From NCBI GenBank assembly GCA_003635315.1, contig PYJD01000031.1, forward strand, positions 1-64,000: a stretch of 64,000 bases of DNA. Direction: 5' to 3'. Below the pieces are notes generated by a model. It saw only the letters and a program-made list of their open reading frames with translations, had not been told where the DNA came from and made no database searches. The first letter of the stretch is position 1; the number at the start of each line of letters is the position of its first letter. Shown piece by piece: positions 63,743 to 64,000 of this stretch. A program made the position numbers and the translations under genes. The stretch is from Candidatus Poribacteria bacterium (lineage in GTDB: Bacteria > Poribacteria > WGA-4E > WGA-3G).

Positions 63743-64000
63743 ACTGAAGTGTTATCCTTTTTATCTACAGTGAGTTTTGCTGAAATTGATTCTTTCAAGT
63801 GCAGGAGTTTATGAGAACGAGCATGGCATATTGCTAATGCTAATGCATCTGCAGCGTGGTCAGGTTTAGGCAATTCTTTCAACTTCAATAAGGCTTGTAC
63901 CATTCTCTGTACTTGTATTTTTTCTGCCTTACCATACCCCACTACGGATTGTTTAACTTGTAAGGGAGTATATGTAGTTACAGGTGAATTTGTATTTGCA
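63739..64000 (-). CDS. ruvC: Crossover junction endodeoxyribonuclease RuvC, C-terminal part
   Basis: The frame continues through the right edge of the window, so only the last 86 codons are seen. [30 protein letters not shown] and [16 protein letters not shown] match the RuvC C-terminus, whose final Asp is a catalytic residue (the DAADAL stretch). The ATG at 63942 is internal. RuvC resolves Holliday junctions. It ends by overlapping ruvA, so ruvC-ruvA-ruvB-queA-yajC is one leftward operon. Confidence 0.93.
   Translation of the reverse strand, partial: ANTNSPVTTYTPLQVKQSVVGYGKAEKIQVQRMVQALLKLKELPKPDHAADALALAICHARSHKLLHLKESISAKLTVDKKDNTSV

Overview
The window reads as a chromosomal segment of an AT-rich, Gram-negative, environmental bacterium. 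The outer-membrane evidence is a TonB-dependent receptor, a PorV/UPF0164-type protein, a large secreted protein with a FlgD/T9SS-like C-terminal domain, and YajC. The accessory mix (Cys-type sulfatases, a phytanoyl-CoA dioxygenase-like protein, a Gfo/Idh/MocA oxidoreductase, a ThuA-like protein, an LTD/CotH protein, a 14-blade WD40 protein, and an ECF sigma / zinc anti-sigma / RseB-like triad) is most like Candidatus Poribacteria or a neighbouring FCB-type lineage. That assignment is inference from gene content only.

Layout. 1-431 holds the N-terminal part of an IS982-type transposase (minus). 693-4944 (plus) carries a HEAT/TPR protein, an ABC-2-like membrane protein, a phosphohexomutase (GlmM-like) and YvcK. 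5124-6998 (minus) is the WD40 double propeller. 8017-11260 (plus) is glnS-gltX behind a consensus promoter. From 11295 to 40259 nearly everything is on the minus strand. In that run come a sulfatase gene broken by an in-frame stop, the PorV-like and FlgD-like surface proteins, a GT39-type glycosyltransferase and an unknown membrane protein. A Gfo/Idh/MocA oxidoreductase follows, then a 2.2-kb gene-free stretch full of repeats. After that come a TonB receptor, recO, tRNA-Pro(CGG), a CorC/HlyC-type protein, ybeY-phoH, two paralogous lipoproteins, an Ldh-family dehydrogenase, a PhyH dioxygenase and an NAD-dependent epimerase. The run ends in a restriction-modification-like island (34677-40259).

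40720-51498 (plus) holds an iron-type ABC binding protein and permease, DUF4956 plus CotH/LTD, the sigma/anti-sigma/RseB-like operon, and a DUF899-like, dienelactone hydrolase and SDR group ended by a strong terminator. 51630-58894 mixes a ThuA-like protein, an AbiU2/HEPN-like gene with a MazF-like remnant, an intact sulfatase, EcfT, MoaB and a double-VWA membrane protein. 59176-60666 (plus) is a small gene, maf, and an IolB-like cupin. The right end is ruvC(partial)-ruvA-ruvB-queA-yajC on the minus strand.

The most distinctive features are: (1) the RM-like island, in which an N6-adenine methylase and an ATGA-coupled endonuclease candidate sit beside three methylase-free TaqI_C-type DNA-recognition modules, with a direct repeat that copied the start of the neighbouring epimerase; (2) a family of ~113-bp intergenic elements with ATACCATTTCT-type terminal inverted repeats and an internal hairpin; (3) a sulfatase with one premature TAA just before its catalytic motif; (4) an AbiU2-like HEPN gene overlapping a decayed MazF/PemK-like start.
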